A stretch of DNA of 8,847 bases from Neptuniibacter sp. GTDB lineage: Bacteria; Pseudomonadota; Gammaproteobacteria; Pseudomonadales; Balneatricaceae. The stretch spans positions 1 to 8,847 of the forward strand of contig JASBRM010000265.1 in the NCBI GenBank assembly GCA_030149405.1, in the 5' to 3' direction. The notes below the pieces were generated by a model. The model did no database searches and had not been told where the DNA came from. It saw only the letters and a list, made by a program, of their open reading frames with translations. The position numbers and the translations under genes were made by a program. This document shows positions 6,972-8,847 of this stretch, in pieces. Every line of letters starts with the position of its first letter. The first letter of the stretch is position 1.

Positions 6972-8847
6972 ATGGTAACGGAAACCCGACTTTCACCTGA
7001 ACAGCTCTATTGCAGCTGTGACCCTGAATTACTTCCTTTTAAAACCACCTCTACCCTTGAGCCCTTCTCTGGCTTTTTTGGTCAGGACCGTGCTATTGAG
7101 GCGATGGACTTTGGCATTGGGATGCGCCGCCCAGGTTACAATCTTTTTGTAATGGGCAACCCGCATACCGGCAGATTCTCTTTTGCGATGGAAAATCTCC
7201 GCGCGGTTGCCAAGAAAGAGAAAAAACCTGGTGATTGGGTCTATCTGAACAACCTTTCAGATAATCGTCACCCTCTTTCTATTCAATTCCCTGCCGGCAA
7301 AGCACAACAGTTTAAGCGTGATATTAAACATATCATTGAGCGGACCTTGGCTGAGATGCCTGCCGCGTTTGAGAGCCCGGGTTATCAACGTAAGAAGAGC
7401 AAGATCGAAAGGGATCTTAATCGCTACTATGACCAGGCAATTGAGACGGTAGAAAAAGAAGCGCGTGAGCACAGCATTGCTGTGTACAGGGATGCAGGAA
7501 GTGTTGGATTCACGCCTGTGGCTGAAGGCCAGGCAATGGATGAAGCGGTTTTCTCGCAATTGCCTGAAGAGGTACGTGATGCATTTACAAGCGCAATCGC
7601 CAGTCTGGAAGATCAGTTAAATGATGCGCTGACAGAGTTACCACAATGGCGTAGAGAAGCGACAGAAAAGCTTAAAAATCTGGATCGTGATACAGCCCGA
7701 CAGTCGGTCTCCCCTATTTTCCAGCCAATCAAAGATAAATACGCAAATATCTCTGCCGTTGCTGACTATCTATCTGAGATGGAAACCTCTCTGGTTAAAA
7801 ACTGTGGTGAAATCGTAGGTGAAGAAAAGCTGCTAGAGCCTGTGACTGACGCATCCCGACGCCAGTATATGGAAAACAGCTATGGCGTTAACCTATTGGT
7901 TGATAACGAAAAAGTAAAAGGTGCGCCAGTTATTTATGAAGCGCACCCAAGTTATGAAAACCTCTTTGGCCGCGTTGAATACACCTCGGAAATGGGAGCA
8001 CTCTCTACCTCTTATAAACTGATTCGCCCGGGTGCTTTGCACAGAGCCAACGGCGGTTATCTGGTGATGGAAGCGGAGAAGCTTTTGGAGCAACCGTTTG
8101 TCTATGGTGCTTTGAAACGTGCACTGAAGTCCCATGAAATCAGAATAGAAAGCCCGGCTAGTGAATACACTGGCATCAGTACCATCACTCTGACACCTGA
8201 GGCGATTCCTCTGGGTGTTAAGCTCGTGTTGATCGGTAGTCGCAATATCTATTATCTCCTGCAGGAACTCGATCATGATTTCGAGAAGATGTTCCGAGTT
8301 GTAGTGGATTTCGATGAAGATGTAGACCGTACACCTCAGACGATACGTAGCTATGCACGCCTGATGAAAACGCTGGCAGAAGAGGAAGGGTTGGCACCGT
8401 TAACCCGTCGTGCAGTTGCACGGCTGGTTGAGCACAGTTCACGGCAGGCAGAAAATCAGGAGCTCTTGTCCGCTCATATTGGGGAGCTGGTGGATCTGCT
8501 CTGTGAAGCAGACTATAAGCGCATTAAAGAAGAAGATGAGCTGATTAATGCTGATCATGTCGAGATGGCGTTGAGTGCAAAAGAGCGTAGAACGTCGCGA
8601 ATGTCGGAGAAAATCGCTGAAAGTATCCTGAATGAGACGGTTTTGATCGACACTGAAGGCGATGCCGTCGGTAAGGCCAACGGGCTTACTGTATTGCAAG
8701 TAGGTGATGTTGCTTTTGGTACACCGGCTCGCATCACGGCAACAGTCCACCCGGGTAATCGGGGGATTGTGGATATCGAGCGGGAAGTAACCTTAGGGCA
8801 GCCAATACATTCTAAAGGTGTGATGATTCTATCGGGTTACCTTGGGC
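6972..8847 (+). CDS. Lon-family (AAA_32/LonC-like) protease, 3' end cut by the window
   Basis: 625 codons are visible with no stop. The family (Pseudomonas AsrA/PA0779 and Meiothermus LonC type, usually near 800 residues) joins an AAA+ region to a C-terminal Lon peptidase with a Ser-Lys dyad; members act as cytosolic quality-control proteases. Residues 1-75 hold the conserved entry FSGFFGQDRAIEAMDFGIGM and RRPGYNLFVMG. A charged helical insertion (about 110-290) follows. The second ATPase part has LFGRVEYTSEMGA (331-343), HRANGGYLVMEAEKLL (357-372), a sensor-1-like VLIGSRNIYYLL (419-430) and FEKMFRVVVDFDEDVDR (437-453). A lid follows at about 455-540, and the peptidase domain begins near 555 (GKANGLTVLQVGD, then GTPARITATVHPGNRG and IEREVTLGQPIHSKGVMILSGYL). 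The Walker A equivalent reads GNPHTGRFS (62-70), with Arg for Lys and Phe for the first Ser/Thr. Walker B reads YLVMEA instead of an Asp-Glu pair. The catalytic Ser and Lys lie beyond the window. Confidence 0.9.
   Translation, partial: MVTETRLSPEQLYCSCDPELLPFKTTSTLEPFSGFFGQDRAIEAMDFGIGMRRPGYNLFVMGNPHTGRFSFAMENLRAVAKKEKKPGDWVYLNNLSDNRHPLSIQFPAGKAQQFKRDIKHIIERTLAEMPAAFESPGYQRKKSKIERDLNRYYDQAIETVEKEAREHSIAVYRDAGSVGFTPVAEGQAMDEAVFSQLPEEVRDAFTSAIASLEDQLNDALTELPQWRREATEKLKNLDRDTARQSVSPIFQPIKDKYANISAVADYLSEMETSLVKNCGEIVGEEKLLEPVTDASRRQYMENSYGVNLLVDNEKVKGAPVIYEAHPSYENLFGRVEYTSEMGALSTSYKLIRPGALHRANGGYLVMEAEKLLEQPFVYGALKRALKSHEIRIESPASEYTGISTITLTPEAIPLGVKLVLIGSRNIYYLLQELDHDFEKMFRVVVDFDEDVDRTPQTIRSYARLMKTLAEEEGLAPLTRRAVARLVEHSSRQAENQELLSAHIGELVDLLCEADYKRIKEEDELINADHVEMALSAKERRTSRMSEKIAESILNETVLIDTEGDAVGKANGLTVLQVGDVAFGTPARITATVHPGNRGIVDIEREVTLGQPIHSKGVMILSGYLG

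Noticed and set aside
7257..8750. Several minus-strand open frames of 60-127 residues opposite the Lon-like gene
   Set aside because: The plus frame is continuous with family motifs throughout. The antisense frames are Cys/His-rich shadows without ribosome sites.

Overview
The window looks like a chromosomal housekeeping segment from a gammaproteobacterium. I infer a marine, Oceanospirillales- or Pseudomonas-relative type. The grounds are the gene order (rsmB-fmt-def divergent from a LysM/TsaP-like gene, dprA, tsaC, hemF, aroE), which I recall as the arrangement near the origin in Pseudomonas, the closeness of every protein to gammaproteobacterial family signatures, and a GC content that looks close to half by eye. 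I see no insertion sequence, CRISPR array, tRNA, rRNA or phage gene.

Left arm, minus strand (1-2031): def, then fmt, then the 5' part of rsmB, which leaves the window at base 1. All three act on translation. Fmt formylates initiator Met-tRNA, Def removes the formyl group from new proteins, and RsmB methylates 16S rRNA. fmt and rsmB are 4 bases apart and probably co-translated. def and fmt are separated by a strong hairpin with a U-tract that looks like an intrinsic terminator or attenuator on their own strand.

Divergent control region (2032-2222): a reasonable sigma70-type promoter faces right, a TATAAT box faces left, and a perfect 10-base palindrome lies in the rightward leader.

Right arm, plus strand (2223-6843): a secreted LysM protein (TsaP-like, type IV pilus secretin-associated), dprA (protection of incoming ssDNA and RecA loading), tsaC (t6A tRNA modification), hemF (oxygen-dependent haem synthesis) and aroE (shikimate pathway). 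Gaps are 11, 77, 20 and 31 bases, so they may form one operon. The first pair links a pilus-secretin factor to a transformation factor, which hints at natural competence but does not prove it.

Right end (6844-8847): a 128-base intergenic region holds a GC-rich block, several short dyads and a candidate promoter. After it comes a Lon-family protease of the AAA_32/LonC-like type, cut off by the window edge before its catalytic Ser-Lys dyad. Its Walker A and B motifs are degenerate, which is the most interesting protein-level feature here. I found no convincing new multi-gene system; the best leads are the def-fmt hairpin, the degenerate Lon-like ATPase and the structured leader in front of it.
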